A stretch of 6,388 bases of DNA from an uncultured Chromatiaceae bacterium (lineage in GTDB: Bacteria > Pseudomonadota > Gammaproteobacteria > Enterobacterales > Alteromonadaceae). The position numbers and the translations under genes are program-made. The notes under the pieces were generated by a model. The model was not told the DNA's origin. It saw only the letters and a list, made by a program, of their open reading frames with translations, and ran no database searches. Shown here one piece after another: positions 6,375-6,388 of the stretch. Where the stretch lies: contig CAMLNG010000230.1 in the NCBI GenBank assembly GCA_946481195.1, positions 1 through 6,388 on the forward strand. Reading direction: 5' to 3'. How positions within the stretch are numbered: position 1 is the stretch's first letter; the number at the start of each line of letters is the position of its first letter.

Positions 6375-6388
6375 GGCTTAGCTGAAGC
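6375..6388 (+). terminator. Possible start of a terminator hairpin, cut by window end
   Basis: Just after the receptor stop codon, GCTT (6376-6379) can pair with AAGC (6385-6388) around a five-base loop. The stem is preceded by AAAA and could lengthen if the next base is C, pairing with G6375. The window ends before any T-run can be seen, so this is only a suggestion. Confidence 0.2.

Noticed and set aside
1..6388. Search for CRISPR arrays, tRNA or rRNA genes, insertion sequences and defence genes
   Set aside because: None seen. Both long plus-strand genes and the divergent fragment account for nearly all of the window, and they fit a glycan-use locus.

Overview
The window looks like a polysaccharide-utilisation locus of a Gram-negative bacterium, most likely a gammaproteobacterium of the Alteromonadales/Rheinheimera type. 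This placement is inferred from gene style: TonB-dependent receptors with an EVIEIKGIRGS-like N terminus, a lipoprotein GH16 glucanase, no SusD gene, and moderate GC. No phylogenetic marker is present.

Layout: (1) 1-152, minus strand: the first 50 codons of a protein with a signal peptide and the N-terminal style of a TonB-dependent receptor, cut by the window edge. (2) 153-564: a divergent intergenic region of about 410 bp with no convincing gene. Its main feature is a perfect 31-bp palindrome (504-534) made of two adjacent LacI/GalR-type operator motifs, GAAAGCGCTTTC, just downstream of a plausible promoter. (3) 565-603: a possible 12-codon leader ORF. (4) 617-3292, plus strand: an 891-aa lipoprotein with a GH16 laminarinase-like catalytic domain followed by three copies of a ~165-residue WDCCGGS module. 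(5) 3293-3413: a 121-bp gap with no visible terminator. (6) 3414-6371, plus strand: a complete 985-aa TonB-dependent outer-membrane receptor. The last 17 bases may contain the start of a terminator hairpin.

Working model (inference): the lipidated, multi-module GH16 enzyme sits in the outer membrane and binds and cuts a beta-glucan, probably laminarin-like beta-1,3-glucan. The oligosaccharides are then imported by the co-directional TonB-dependent receptor and perhaps also by the divergent one. A LacI-family repressor that senses a breakdown product would control the GH16-receptor unit through the double operator. No regulator gene, inner-membrane transporter or glucosidase lies inside the window.
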